Shown here in pieces: positions 36,029 through 45,397 of a DNA stretch of 64,000 nt; within the stretch, counting starts at the first letter, position 1; every line of letters begins with the position of its first letter. The stretch comes from an uncultured Pelagibacteraceae bacterium (GTDB taxonomy: Bacteria > Pseudomonadota > Alphaproteobacteria > Pelagibacterales > Pelagibacteraceae): positions 1 through 64,000 of the forward strand of contig CACKXF010000002.1 in the NCBI GenBank assembly GCA_902604065.1, in the 5' to 3' direction. A program made the position numbers and the translations under genes. Under the pieces are notes generated by a model. It saw nothing but the letters and a program-made list of their open reading frames with translations. It was not told the origin of the DNA and searched no databases.

Positions 36029-37438
36029 TTATAATTGCTTATTTAATAGTTTAATTTTAATTTCATGCAACCCGGTAGCAATACCTAAAATAAAAAATGT
36101 ATAGGCCGAATTAAAAGTTGAGAAAAAACTTCCAGAACTTTTAAATGGGAAAAATTGGATTAAAATTGCCAGAATTAACGAAAAAGTTATCCAGCTTGAA
36201 ATTTTATCTTTCTCAAGTAAATTTAACTTATAAGATTTATAATTGCTTAGTAATATTCTACAGACTGGAATAAGTAGTAAAAGTAAACCAGTAATACCTA
36301 AATCGTTAAGTATATCTAAATAAAAATTATGTGGGTGATTTTCACAGACTCGATTTGGTAGATATATTTTATCTACACAATAATTTCTAAAAGACTTAAT
36401 GCCTCCTCCCAATAAAGGTTTATCAAGAAAAAGTTCTATTGACGTTATAAATATAACTACATGACCAGTATAAAATGGTAATAAATCATATTCTTGTTTA
36501 AGTGTTTTATCTTCATACTTTTCTTTTATTTTTAATTCTGGAATTTGATGAAACTGAATTCCACTATTTTTATATTTTTCAAGTTCTGGATAATCTTTAT
36601 TGATTTCATCAAGAACAACAACTGGATTAGGGATTCCAATATAAAAATTTCTAAATTTTTTGTAAATCAACTCAGATTTCAACGCGATAGAAACAAAGAT
36701 AATTAAACTTAATACTACTGAAGAAATAATAAAGAATTTATTTCTCTTATTTTTATATAATAAACCAGACAACAAAAGAAAAAACATAAATAAGATTGTT
36801 GGCATTCTATTGCCCGCTAAAACTAAAGAACATAAAATTAATGACGCAATAGTTAATATAATTAAAAATAAAACTGATTTTTTTTGATTTTCAAAAAATA
36901 AAGGAATAGAAAAAAAACTTAAAGTCGCAAAAATCATTATATAACCACCTGCAATAAGTTCATTTTTAAAAACACTTGTATAATAAGTTGAAAAAGAATC
37001 TACGTAAACTGGTTCGAATCCAACCAAATTTTTCCCCAAAAAAAATTGTATAATTATATCAATTGAAATTACACTGACAATTCCCAATAAAAATGTTAAA
37101 TATTTTCTTAGATTAATATCTTTATTTAAAATAACTGTCTTTATCACCACAAAAAAAAGCAAATAACGTAAAAAGAGAACAGATTTGAATGCATCTGCAT
37201 TTGCTTTAAAGAAAAAGTAATTCAAATAAGAGCTAAAAAGTATTAATAAGAAAAAAAAAATAATAAAATTTAGCGTGATTTTATCATTCCAAATAAAAAT
37301 TTTTTTTCTGTAAAGTAAAATTCCTAGAATAGAAATAAATAATATAAAAAAATTTATTATAAGATTTCCAAAAATAAAACTAAATGGAAATAAATATATT
37401 AGAAATTGTAATGAACGTAATAATGAATTTTGTATCAT
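36029..37438 (-). CDS. O-antigen ligase/polymerase family membrane protein (Wzy/WaaL-like)
   Basis: A 469-residue protein with about ten to twelve membrane spans and a large periplasmic loop (about residues 265-360). The loop has the ligase-type motif CENHPHNFYLDILNDLGITG, matching the Wzy_C/O-antigen ligase pattern HxHNxxL. Such proteins join O-antigen to lipid A core or polymerise repeat units. It is the first island gene next to the 5S gene and has its own divergent neighbour, a family 2 glycosyltransferase. Ligase versus polymerase cannot be decided from sequence. Confidence 0.8.
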   Translation of the reverse strand: MIQNSLLRSLQFLIYLFPFSFIFGNLIINFFILFISILGILLYRKKIFIWNDKITLNFIIFFFLLILFSSYLNYFFFKANADAFKSVLFLRYLLFFVVIKTVILNKDINLRKYLTFLLGIVSVISIDIIIQFFLGKNLVGFEPVYVDSFSTYYTSVFKNELIAGGYIMIFATLSFFSIPLFFENQKKSVLFLIILTIASLILCSLVLAGNRMPTILFMFFLLLSGLLYKNKRNKFFIISSVVLSLIIFVSIALKSELIYKKFRNFYIGIPNPVVVLDEINKDYPELEKYKNSGIQFHQIPELKIKEKYEDKTLKQEYDLLPFYTGHVVIFITSIELFLDKPLLGGGIKSFRNYCVDKIYLPNRVCENHPHNFYLDILNDLGITGLLLLLIPVCRILLSNYKSYKLNLLEKDKISSWITFSLILAILIQFFPFKSSGSFFSTFNSAYTFFILGIATGLHEIKIKLLNKQL

Positions 37439-37537
37439 ATTAATATTTAATACTTTTATTATTAATTTTTTACTAGAAAGTCTATAAATATTCTTTATTA
37501 TTAATTTTTGGGATTTTTAAAGAAAAAAATATTAAAA

Positions 37538-38251
37538 ATGAAAACAATCGGGATCGTAATACCTACATATAATGAGCAAGAGAATATATTAAGATTAATT
37601 AAAGGAATTAGAAAATATCTTAATTGTGTAATTTTGATCGTTGATGACTCTAATGATGCAAGTATAAAAAAAATACTATTAAAAAGTAGAATAAGGCATT
37701 TAAAATATTATAATAGGGGAAAAAAATCTGGGAGAGGATCTGCAGTTATATTTGGATTTAAAAAACTTATCAAAAAAAAAAAGATTTCTTGTTTTATTGA
37801 AATGGACGCAGATTTATCACACAATCCAACTGAATTAAAAAGAAATATAACTTTTTTTTATAAAAATTCTTTAGATCTTTTAATTGGAAGTAGATATCTC
37901 AAAGATAGTAAGATTATTAATTGGCCTTTATCAAGAAGAATCTTATCCAGATTATCCAATATTTTGGCTAGAACATTATTAGGGGTTCCAGTTAAAGATT
38001 ATACAAATGGTTATCGTTTTTATTCTAGAGAGGCAATTAAAACAGTTATAACTAAATGTAACAAAACAGGAGGTGGATTTATAATTTTATCTGAAATTAT
38101 TTTAGTCCTTTGGGGTAAGGGCTTTAAAATATCAGAAATAAAATCAATTTTTAAAAATAGGATAAGAGGAGAAAGTTCAGTTAATTTAAGACTAATTTTT
38201 GAGTCTTTAGCCGGTTTGTTTAAACTGTTTTTATTGAAAAAATCTTTTTAA
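37538..38251 (+). CDS. Family 2 glycosyltransferase (dolichyl-phosphate mannosyltransferase-like)
   Basis: The ORF track starts at TTG 37508; ATG 37538 begins MKTIGIVIPTYNEQEN directly at the GT2 first strand, so I choose it (237 aa). Motifs are VIPTYNEQENI, LIVDDSNDAS, EMDADLSHNPTEL (the DxD-like catalytic region), LIGSRYL and TNGYRFYSREAI, the pattern of DPM1-like or undecaprenyl-phosphate sugar transferases. It has no C-terminal membrane pair, so it is the soluble form. It is the only plus-strand gene in the island and converges with an epimerase gene with a 21-bp overlap. Confidence 0.85.
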   Translation: MKTIGIVIPTYNEQENILRLIKGIRKYLNCVILIVDDSNDASIKKILLKSRIRHLKYYNRGKKSGRGSAVIFGFKKLIKKKKISCFIEMDADLSHNPTELKRNITFFYKNSLDLLIGSRYLKDSKIINWPLSRRILSRLSNILARTLLGVPVKDYTNGYRFYSREAIKTVITKCNKTGGGFIILSEIILVLWGKGFKISEIKSIFKNRIRGESSVNLRLIFESLAGLFKLFLLKKSF

Positions 38252-39034
38252 TTTAAGTCTTTGAGGCTTATAGCCAATTTTTAATAATTTTTTTATATCA
38301 GCCACTTGGTAAGTTGGTTTGTTATAGCGAAACTTTATCTTTTTACTCATTTGAGAAGCTATTTTTTTTATAATAAATTGAATATTTGTCTTTTTACCGC
38401 TGGCAATATTTATTATTCCAGAAAATTTTTTGCTATATAAACAAAGAATTATTTCAGAGATTTGTTTTGTATCTAAAAAATCTCTATAATGATTGAGATT
38501 ATTTAAAACAATTATTTTCGACTTGTTTTCTAATTTTTTTTGGATACCTGGTATTACAAAATCTTTATCTTTGTTATCTAAAACACTGAATATTCTACCT
38601 ATGCAAAACTTTTTATTTTTAAGTTTTTTTTTTATATAATTTTCAGCTACTAGCTTAGTTTTTCCGTATTTTGAGATGGGATTTGTTTTAAAATTTTCTT
38701 TTATCTTTTTTTTATTGAATGGATATACATGAGAAGTGGATGCGAAAAAGAACCATTTAATATTTTTTCCATTATTTATAATTGAGTTTGTTAAATTTTT
38801 AGTGCCAGTTAAATTTACTTTTAATGCTTTTCTATAATTATTTTTTACTTTTTTGGTTGAAACTATTGCTGCCAAGTGAATTATAATGTCAAAACTATTT
38901 CTTTTGATCCATATGTCTACAAGTTTTTTTTTTGTAATATCTCCTTTAAATTTTATGAAATGAAATTTATTATTTTTTTTTAGTAAAGATTTTCCTAAAT
39001 TGCCTGTAGAGCCTGTTATACCACATCTTATCAT
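38231..39034 (-). CDS. NAD-dependent sugar epimerase/dehydratase (SDR)
   Basis: A 267-residue extended SDR with a Rossmann GITGSTGNLGKSLL motif, an NxxGT..L pattern, an active-site-like STSHVYPF and YGKTKLVAENYI (YxxxK), and a short C-terminal substrate domain. It could be a reductase or epimerase acting on a nucleotide sugar. It touches the ColD-like gene (1-bp overlap), so it may reduce or epimerise its product, as ColC follows ColD in colitose synthesis; this pairing is an inference. Confidence 0.75.
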   Translation of the reverse strand: MIRCGITGSTGNLGKSLLKKNNKFHFIKFKGDITKKKLVDIWIKRNSFDIIIHLAAIVSTKKVKNNYRKALKVNLTGTKNLTNSIINNGKNIKWFFFASTSHVYPFNKKKIKENFKTNPISKYGKTKLVAENYIKKKLKNKKFCIGRIFSVLDNKDKDFVIPGIQKKLENKSKIIVLNNLNHYRDFLDTKQISEIILCLYSKKFSGIINIASGKKTNIQFIIKKIASQMSKKIKFRYNKPTYQVADIKKLLKIGYKPQRLKLKRFFQ

Positions 39035-40275
39035 TAATAATTTGCTATTTTTAGTAACTTGTCAGTTAAAAAATTGAGTGTGCTTACACTCATGTCCTTG
39101 GTTGGCAAACCAATAAAAAAGCCTCTATCCTCAATTTCTTGTGAAACTTTAAAGTCTTCTTTTTTATATTTAAATTTATATAATTTACAACTTGGCTGAT
39201 TTAAAAAGTTTCCACTTAATATTGGCCTAGTTTCTACTCCATTTCCATTTAAATATTTTAAAAATTTTTCTTTTTGGTTTAAATATTTTTGATTAATTAA
39301 TAAAGGCAAACCAAACCAGCTTGGATCTAAATTCTCATTTTGTTCAAAAAAAGTATACTGATTATTCCAATTCTTATGGTTTTTAATATTATTTACAATT
39401 AATTTCCTATTTTTTGATCTTGATATTATCATTTTATTTAGCCTTTTAAGCTGGCTTAAGCCTATCGCTGCTGTGACATCCATTGGTCTTAGATTAAAAC
39501 CAGAATTTATGAAGTTGAAGTTATTTTTCTTATTTGATTTTTTTAAGCCTCTATCCCAGCCATGAGCTCGCATAGTGTGTAATAGATCATAATCTTCTTT
39601 TGTTTTACAAACTATCATTCCACCCTCGCCTGAAGTTATTTGATGAGAGTAATAAAATGAATAAGTACCAAAATCTCCGAATGTTCCTAAATATTTTGAC
39701 TTGAACTTTGAACCTAGAGCCTCACAAGTGTCTTCGATTAAATACATTTGATTTGATTTTATAAACTTTAAAAGTTTATCCATATTTGCAGAGTTTCCCA
39801 AAATATGAATATTCATGATCGCTTTTGTTCTGTTCTCTTTTTTCAAAAGATTTTCATCTATACAAAAGTTATTAATATTAACATCTACAAATTGAGGTTT
39901 TAAACCACATTGAACTAATGGCCATAAAGAAGTCGACCAACATACTGCGGGAATAATAAATTTATCACCAACTTTTAATCTATTTTTTTTTTTTGGATTC
40001 ACCAAAGCAAATGCGACAAGAAGATTTGCAGATGAACCTGAGTTAACCATTAATGAATATTTTGATCCTACAAATTTTGAAAAATAATTTTCAAATTTTC
40101 GTGTGATATCTGACATTGTAATCTTGCCACTTAGCAAAACTTCAATTCCACTCATGATATCCTCATTACTAAAACCTTTTTCTAAAAGTGGATAATTATT
40201 TGAACTTTTAAGACTATTTTTGTTTAGTTTGGTTATTATAGCTTCTAAAAATTTTGCATCTTTTTTCGAAATCAT
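39034..40275 (-). CDS. ColD-like PLP-dependent nucleotide-sugar 3-dehydratase
   Basis: A 413-residue DegT/DnrJ/EryC1/StrS-fold protein. The usual PLP-binding lysine is replaced by His in YSFYYSHQITSGEGG, the hallmark of ColD (GDP-4-keto-6-deoxymannose 3-dehydratase) and of E1/RfbH. The CxC iron-sulfur motif of E1/RfbH is missing, and MRAHGWDRGL, GFNLRPMDVTAAIG and GVETRPILSGNF match my recollection of ColD. It therefore probably removes the 3-hydroxyl to give a 3,6-dideoxysugar rather than transaminating. Whether the carrier is GDP or CDP is open: rfbF/rfbG for CDP-sugars lie 7 kb away and no gmd-like gene is recognised in the window. Confidence 0.85.
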   Translation of the reverse strand: MISKKDAKFLEAIITKLNKNSLKSSNNYPLLEKGFSNEDIMSGIEVLLSGKITMSDITRKFENYFSKFVGSKYSLMVNSGSSANLLVAFALVNPKKKNRLKVGDKFIIPAVCWSTSLWPLVQCGLKPQFVDVNINNFCIDENLLKKENRTKAIMNIHILGNSANMDKLLKFIKSNQMYLIEDTCEALGSKFKSKYLGTFGDFGTYSFYYSHQITSGEGGMIVCKTKEDYDLLHTMRAHGWDRGLKKSNKKNNFNFINSGFNLRPMDVTAAIGLSQLKRLNKMIISRSKNRKLIVNNIKNHKNWNNQYTFFEQNENLDPSWFGLPLLINQKYLNQKEKFLKYLNGNGVETRPILSGNFLNQPSCKLYKFKYKKEDFKVSQEIEDRGFFIGLPTKDMSVSTLNFLTDKLLKIANY

Positions 40276-40361
40276 AAAATTTTCATGAATTTTTATATTT
40301 AAATTCTCTTTAGATTAATACTCGTGAAACTTAACATAAAATTTTAATATTACTAATTATT

Positions 40362-41618
40362 TTAGGTCAGTATTTTAGATGAAAGTTGAAAATAATCATT
40401 AAAAACTGCTGATGCTAAATATAAAATTATATAAGTATAATATAAAATCATATTTTTCTCTTTTTCTAAAAAGTTGCCAGTTAATTTAGTGTTAATTAGT
40501 AAAAAAAGAATAAACAAAAACATAGGTTCAAAATTTTTTTGATAAATTATATACCCACTAAAACACAACAGTAATATTAAGAAAATAATTATATTTTTTT
40601 TATCTTCTTTGCAGATTATTAAGATAATAAAAAAACCAATTAACGAAGTTAAAAAGAAAAAGTACGGACTTTTGAAAAACAAATAAGATAATTTTAATAA
40701 GAAACCGCCACCAGCACCATTATTAAAATCAAAATAATTAAAGCCAACTAAAACAGGAATTAACGTTATTATAAACGCTAAAAATAAATTATGAAGAATA
40801 CTTCTTTTAATAATTTTAAAGTTATTTTTTGATAAACAAAACATAAAGAAAAATGGAATAAGGTAAAAACTCATTATAGAAGAATTTATTAATAGGGTAT
40901 TGTGATATCTTAAAGTAAAAAAAGCATTTTTGATTAATAAAGGATACTCATAAATAAGATAAAATCCAGGCAAGCTTAAAATGAATATAACAAGACATAT
41001 TTTAATTAACTCTTTGGTGTAAAGTTTTAAAACGAAAAAATATAAATAATAAAAAAATATAAAAGCATAATATTGTCGGGTATAAATCGCTGCTGCAAGG
41101 AAAATTGTGCTCAAAATAATAGGAAGTTTAATTACCTTAGTAGAACTTTTTTTCCAGATTAAAAAATAATAGGTCGAAAGTAAAAAAAATATAATTGCAG
41201 TGATGTGTGAATTTGCCCATAAGGCGGAATACCTATACGAAGGATATAAAAAAATAGATGCTGCTAAAGTTATTAAAACACTTTTTTTTAGATTAGGAAA
41301 TTTAACTTTGAGATTATAATAAAATAAAATTGGAACTGAGACTGAAATAATACTCATGACAAATCTGACTGCTTCTTGATTATTTAATAATTTATTTAAA
41401 TTGAATAAAATTAAATAATGTAAAGGGGTGTGCACTGTCCAAGTTGTTGGATCAGTAAAAATATCATTCTCTAGGGCTAGCACATAGTTCCAAGTAAAAT
41501 AAAAATCTTTCTTCGCTCCGGCTCCTGATATGGATTCTTCATTTAAAAAACCTATAAATAACGAAATTATAAATAAAAGGAAAATTGAATAAGATATAAT
41601 TGATTGTTTTATTTTCAT
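40362..41618 (-). CDS. GT-C-type membrane glycosyltransferase-like protein
   Basis: A 418-residue protein with about ten membrane spans and an early periplasmic loop carrying TWNYVLALENDIFTDPTTWTVHTPLHY. This resembles GT-C (PMT/ArnT-like) enzymes, which have an acidic residue in the first loop and a following HxPLHY-type motif. It would use a lipid-phosphate sugar donor on the periplasmic face. Acceptor unknown. An 86-bp gap to the ColD-like gene shows nothing recognisable. Confidence 0.6.
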   Translation of the reverse strand: MKIKQSIISYSIFLLFIISLFIGFLNEESISGAGAKKDFYFTWNYVLALENDIFTDPTTWTVHTPLHYLILFNLNKLLNNQEAVRFVMSIISVSVPILFYYNLKVKFPNLKKSVLITLAASIFLYPSYRYSALWANSHITAIIFFLLSTYYFLIWKKSSTKVIKLPIILSTIFLAAAIYTRQYYAFIFFYYLYFFVLKLYTKELIKICLVIFILSLPGFYLIYEYPLLIKNAFFTLRYHNTLLINSSIMSFYLIPFFFMFCLSKNNFKIIKRSILHNLFLAFIITLIPVLVGFNYFDFNNGAGGGFLLKLSYLFFKSPYFFFLTSLIGFFIILIICKEDKKNIIIFLILLLCFSGYIIYQKNFEPMFLFILFLLINTKLTGNFLEKEKNMILYYTYIILYLASAVFNDYFQLSSKILT

Positions 41619-41622
41619 CTTT

Positions 41623-41718
41623 AGGCTTGTAGGTAAATTTATATTTGAAATACTTCTTAATGCAAGTGGAGAGAATTTAATAGAATTGGGAATAAATCAA
41701 GGAAGGAAAGATTTTTAA
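41623..41718 (+). pseudogene. Possible gene remnant (C-terminal fragment, UxaA-like?)
   Basis: In the 96-bp gap between two minus-strand genes, the plus strand holds a 31-codon open stretch without a start, ending in TAA 41716-41718: RLVGKFIFEILLNASGEN then LIELGINQGRKDF. The composition (Gly, Glu, Ala, Asn) is unlike random AT-rich DNA and resembles the ends of altronate/galactarate dehydratase-family proteins (IFdlil.vASGe). That similarity is from memory and weak. It may be debris from an earlier island gene. Confidence 0.3.
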
Positions 41719-42515
41719 ATCCTAAACATATTGATGAATTTTTTTAAAAGGTTTTTTATATTTAATAAAAAATAATACCTTTTTATTTTAGAAAAATTAA
41801 AAGATTTAAAATTATAATTTTCGTTTTTTTTGATCCAATGAGATAGTTCATTTACATATAAATATGATTTTTTACTCGAAAAATTATCACTATGTTGTCT
41901 ATAGTTTGCTAAAGATTTTTGGAAACAACAGAATTTATATTTTTTACTCAATTTCAAAAAAAAATCAAAATCCCCTATTATCTGATATTTTGGGTTAAAC
42001 TTATTCTTTATAAATACGCTTTTATGGACCATGACTGTAATGATGCCTATCTTATAATTATCTAAAAGTTGTTGTGTTACAAATCCTGAATATAATTTTT
42101 TAAAATAATCTTTTTTTATACTTTTATTTTTATCTTTAAATATATTTAAATTGGTATAAGAAACTGAGCAATTTTTAGAATTGAAATGTTTTAACTGTAT
42201 TTTTAATTTATCTTTATGCCAAAAATCATCAGTATCTAAAAAGGTAATTATATTCCCTTTTGCTTTTTTAACAGCTAAATTTCTTGCCATATATAGGGTT
42301 GAGTGTTCTTTAGCTTTGAAATACCTTAATCTTTTATCTTTAAAATGTTTAAAAACCTTTTTACTTCCATCAATTGACAAATTATCCCAGAATATTACCT
42401 CCCAATTTTTATAACTTTGATTAATAATGCTTTGAATACATTCTTTTAAATATTTCTCTCCATTAAAGCAATTAACAATAATTGAAATCAGAGGTTTTTT
42501 ATTTTTTATTTTCAC
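41715..42515 (-). CDS. Family 2 glycosyltransferase
   Basis: A 266-residue GT-A enzyme: ISIIVNCFNGEKYLKECIQSIINQSYKNWEVIFWDNLS at the N-terminus, then FLDTDDFWHKDKL with the metal-binding DxD-type motif at about residue 95, and a C-terminal basic region likely to sit on the inner membrane face. It overlaps the following epimerase gene by 17 bp. Donor and acceptor unknown. Confidence 0.88.
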   Translation of the reverse strand: MKIKNKKPLISIIVNCFNGEKYLKECIQSIINQSYKNWEVIFWDNLSIDGSKKVFKHFKDKRLRYFKAKEHSTLYMARNLAVKKAKGNIITFLDTDDFWHKDKLKIQLKHFNSKNCSVSYTNLNIFKDKNKSIKKDYFKKLYSGFVTQQLLDNYKIGIITVMVHKSVFIKNKFNPKYQIIGDFDFFLKLSKKYKFCCFQKSLANYRQHSDNFSSKKSYLYVNELSHWIKKNENYNFKSFNFSKIKRYYFLLNIKNLLKKFINMFRI

Positions 42516-43410
42516 TAAATGATTTTATTGTCGAAATTAATCCACGATTTAAATTTACTTTTGGTTTCCATTTAAGTAATTTTTTTGCCTTTGTTATTGA
42601 TGGGAAAATTTTCAAAGACTCTTCTTTTCTTAATTTAATTTTTCCATATTGAGGATTCCCACCCTTAGTTAGTTTAACAATTTTTTTAATAAGTCTTTTA
42701 ATATTGAAGGCCTTACCTGATCCTATGTTTATTATCTGTCCTCTTGATTTTGACTTAGTCAAAGATTTAAAAATTGCATTGATGACATCTGATACATGAA
42801 TAAAATCTCTATACTGCTTTCCCTCAGAACATGGAAATTTCTTTTTATTTAAACAACTATTTATAACAATGGGTATTAATCTATTTAGTTCTTGTCCAGG
42901 TCCATATGCTTGGTAAAGTCTTAAAATTGTCACCGGAAATTTATTTTTTTTATAAATTGATAATAAATATTTTGTAGAAAAATATTTTGATTGAGCATAA
43001 ACAGATATGGGTTTGCTTTTTTGATTTTCATTTTGTGGTGAATTTACTTTTCCATATTCAAGACTACTTCCAATTTGAACAAATGATATTGGTTTTAGTT
43101 TTAAAAAAATTTTAGCTATATTTTTACATCCGATATAATGGCTTTGATAAGTTTTTTTCTTATTTGAATGGTCGACATATCCAGATAAGTTGACCACATA
43201 CGAGAATTTCTTTTTTATAAGATTTTTTAATTTTTTGTTGTTACTAACATCACATCTCAAATATTTTACTTTAGCTAATCGTCTTGATTTTTTGGGTTTA
43301 TTAGATGAAACAGATGTAACAGTCCAACCTTTATGCAAACTTTTCTTTGCTAGGTGATAACCTATAAAACCAGTGCCACCAAATATTATTAGACTTCTAT
43401 TTTTAGTCAA
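42499..43410 (-). CDS. NAD-dependent nucleotide-sugar epimerase/dehydratase
   Basis: A 303-residue extended SDR with FGGTGFIGYHLAKK, NLSGYVDH, GSSLEYG and YAQSKYFSTKYLL (catalytic Tyr and Lys), RLYQAYGPGQ, and GKQYRDFIHVSDV, a typical substrate-site sequence of RfbG/GalE-like enzymes. It could act on the CDP- or GDP-linked intermediates made by the neighbours. It overlaps both neighbours by 8-17 bp. Confidence 0.82.
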   Translation of the reverse strand: MTKNRSLIIFGGTGFIGYHLAKKSLHKGWTVTSVSSNKPKKSRRLAKVKYLRCDVSNNKKLKNLIKKKFSYVVNLSGYVDHSNKKKTYQSHYIGCKNIAKIFLKLKPISFVQIGSSLEYGKVNSPQNENQKSKPISVYAQSKYFSTKYLLSIYKKNKFPVTILRLYQAYGPGQELNRLIPIVINSCLNKKKFPCSEGKQYRDFIHVSDVINAIFKSLTKSKSRGQIINIGSGKAFNIKRLIKKIVKLTKGGNPQYGKIKLRKEESLKIFPSITKAKKLLKWKPKVNLNRGLISTIKSFSENKK

Positions 43411-45397
43411 TATTTAACCAATTTGATTGGAGAATTTTTTGTCCCATAAATTTGGCACCTTTAACTGTTACATGGCCAGCATTATCAGAGTGAAGAATAT
43501 TTTTGTTCGATGTTGATGCTGTACACGTTTTTCTTTTGGTATCGCAGATTAAGTCTAAATGATTTAAGAAATGTACATTAAGTTTTTTAGCTATATTCTC
43601 TAAGAATTCATTATTTTCTAAAATATCTTTTTTTAATAAAAGAAAATACTTTTTTTCAATTTCTTTTAATTCTTCTTTATTAGGAAATCTATCGTATTCA
43701 AGAATAAATCTTTCTAAAGGAAAACTTTCCCTAAAAAATATTTTTTGGGGTATGTTTTTATTGAATTTTAATGGAGCAATTTTTTCTTCAGGTAATCTAA
43801 ATACGGAAAAATCGGATACAATTACAATCTTTTTATTATATTCTTTTAAAAAATTAATTGTGTCCTCAATATTAGCAAGACTTTTTGGATACCATCTAGT
43901 CTTTAAAATAATTATATCAGACTCTAATAAATTTTTAATCCCTGTTCTCATTTTTTTTTTATCTCTATTAAATGTTCTTTCACACAGATCGTTATCTTTT
44001 ATTATGATATCTTCAAGGCAGTGTGTTTGAGCAAAGAAAAATTTAATATTTAAATTTTCTTTTAACTTTTCATTAGAAGTTAGAGATTTATAAAAATCAT
44101 ACCCATGCGAATTTCCAACTATCAAAACATTTTTATTTTTATTATTTTTTATAAAATTTTTATTTTGCTCAAAATTTGATAGAGAATATGCTTCGATATT
44201 CATTATCTCTTTTTGAAATTCAGATAAATTTAGTCTATTTCCATAACCATCATTTTTTATTATTAGCCAGTTTGGGACTAGTATTAAAATTATAATACAC
44301 ACTAAAATACTTTTCACTTTAGGGAATTTTAAATTTGGGCTTCTGAATCTTTTTTCAATAAAATAAAATGTGAATATTGATAATAATATAGAAGTAAAAA
44401 TAATTAATATTTTAAAAATAATCATTTTTTCAAAAGACGAGCCATAAATATGTCTAGCAAATGAAAATAATGGGTAATGCCATAGATATAGCGAGTAAGA
44501 AATTAGTCCGATGCCTATTAAGATTTTTGAAGATAAGATTTTAGTTACATAACTGTGTTTATCGCTAAATAAGATAATAATGCAGACTGATAAAATTAAA
44601 AGTAATGAATAAAGTGAAGGATGAGAAAGGCTAGAGTCAAATAAAAAAATATATACGGTAATTGTTAAAAGACTTACAAAAGATAAAAAGTTTCTAATTG
44701 AAGAATTTATAAAATTTAAATTTTTTTTGATATTGAAAACTTCATGATATGCTATAAGGGAACCAGCTAATAATTCCCATCCTCTAAAAGGTAACATATA
44801 AAATGTTAAAGATTTATAAATAGGAGAAAAATAATTTGCTAAGATTAAGGATAGTACTAGTCCAGTTATAATTAGAATGTTTAAATATTTTTTTAAAAAT
44901 CTGTAAATTAAAAATAATATTATTGGAACAATTAAATAAAATTGTTCCTCAACTGACAAAGACCAAGTATGAAGAAAAGGAAGTAGAAGAGCGTTTTCTG
45001 ACATATACCCAAAATGGTAATATGACCAAAAATAAAAATTTGAGATAAACCCAAGTTGATAAATTATTGATTGAGATAATTCTTTAAAGCTGTATGGCAA
45101 CAAAAGTATATAGCCTAATATTGCAGTAATTATCGTTATAAAAAAAAGAGCTGGTAAAATTCGCCTTATTCTCCTTTGATAAAATTTGGAAAAAGAAAAT
45201 TTGTTAGTAGATTTTAATTCAAGAAAAATTAATTTTGTAATTAAATATCCGGATATCACAAAAAAAATGTCTACTCCTAAAAAACCACCAGTAAACAAGT
45301 TTTCTCCCATGAAAGAAAATTTTGCATGATATAAGACCACGCTCAATACCGCTATCGCTCTTAAACCATCAATCTCTGGCCTATAACTTAATTTCAT
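43403..45397 (-). CDS. OafA/YrhL-type O-acyltransferase with C-terminal SGNH domain
   Basis: A 664-residue fusion. The N-terminal half (about 1-370) is an Acyl_transf_3 membrane domain with about ten spans, beginning YRPEIDGLRAIAVLSVVLYHA (conserved His) and containing FFVISGYLIT, RRIRRILPALF, and HTWSLSVEEQFYL. The C-terminal half is a periplasmic SGNH domain with VLIVGNSHGYD (catalytic Ser) and HSDNAGHVTVKGA (catalytic Asp-His). It probably acetylates a hydroxyl of surface polysaccharide. It follows the cytidylyltransferase gene with a 4-bp overlap. Confidence 0.92.
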   Translation of the reverse strand: MKLSYRPEIDGLRAIAVLSVVLYHAKFSFMGENLFTGGFLGVDIFFVISGYLITKLIFLELKSTNKFSFSKFYQRRIRRILPALFFITIITAILGYILLLPYSFKELSQSIIYQLGFISNFYFWSYYHFGYMSENALLLPFLHTWSLSVEEQFYLIVPIILFLIYRFLKKYLNILIITGLVLSLILANYFSPIYKSLTFYMLPFRGWELLAGSLIAYHEVFNIKKNLNFINSSIRNFLSFVSLLTITVYIFLFDSSLSHPSLYSLLLILSVCIIILFSDKHSYVTKILSSKILIGIGLISYSLYLWHYPLFSFARHIYGSSFEKMIIFKILIIFTSILLSIFTFYFIEKRFRSPNLKFPKVKSILVCIIILILVPNWLIIKNDGYGNRLNLSEFQKEIMNIEAYSLSNFEQNKNFIKNNKNKNVLIVGNSHGYDFYKSLTSNEKLKENLNIKFFFAQTHCLEDIIIKDNDLCERTFNRDKKKMRTGIKNLLESDIIILKTRWYPKSLANIEDTINFLKEYNKKIVIVSDFSVFRLPEEKIAPLKFNKNIPQKIFFRESFPLERFILEYDRFPNKEELKEIEKKYFLLLKKDILENNEFLENIAKKLNVHFLNHLDLICDTKRKTCTASTSNKNILHSDNAGHVTVKGAKFMGQKILQSNWLNID

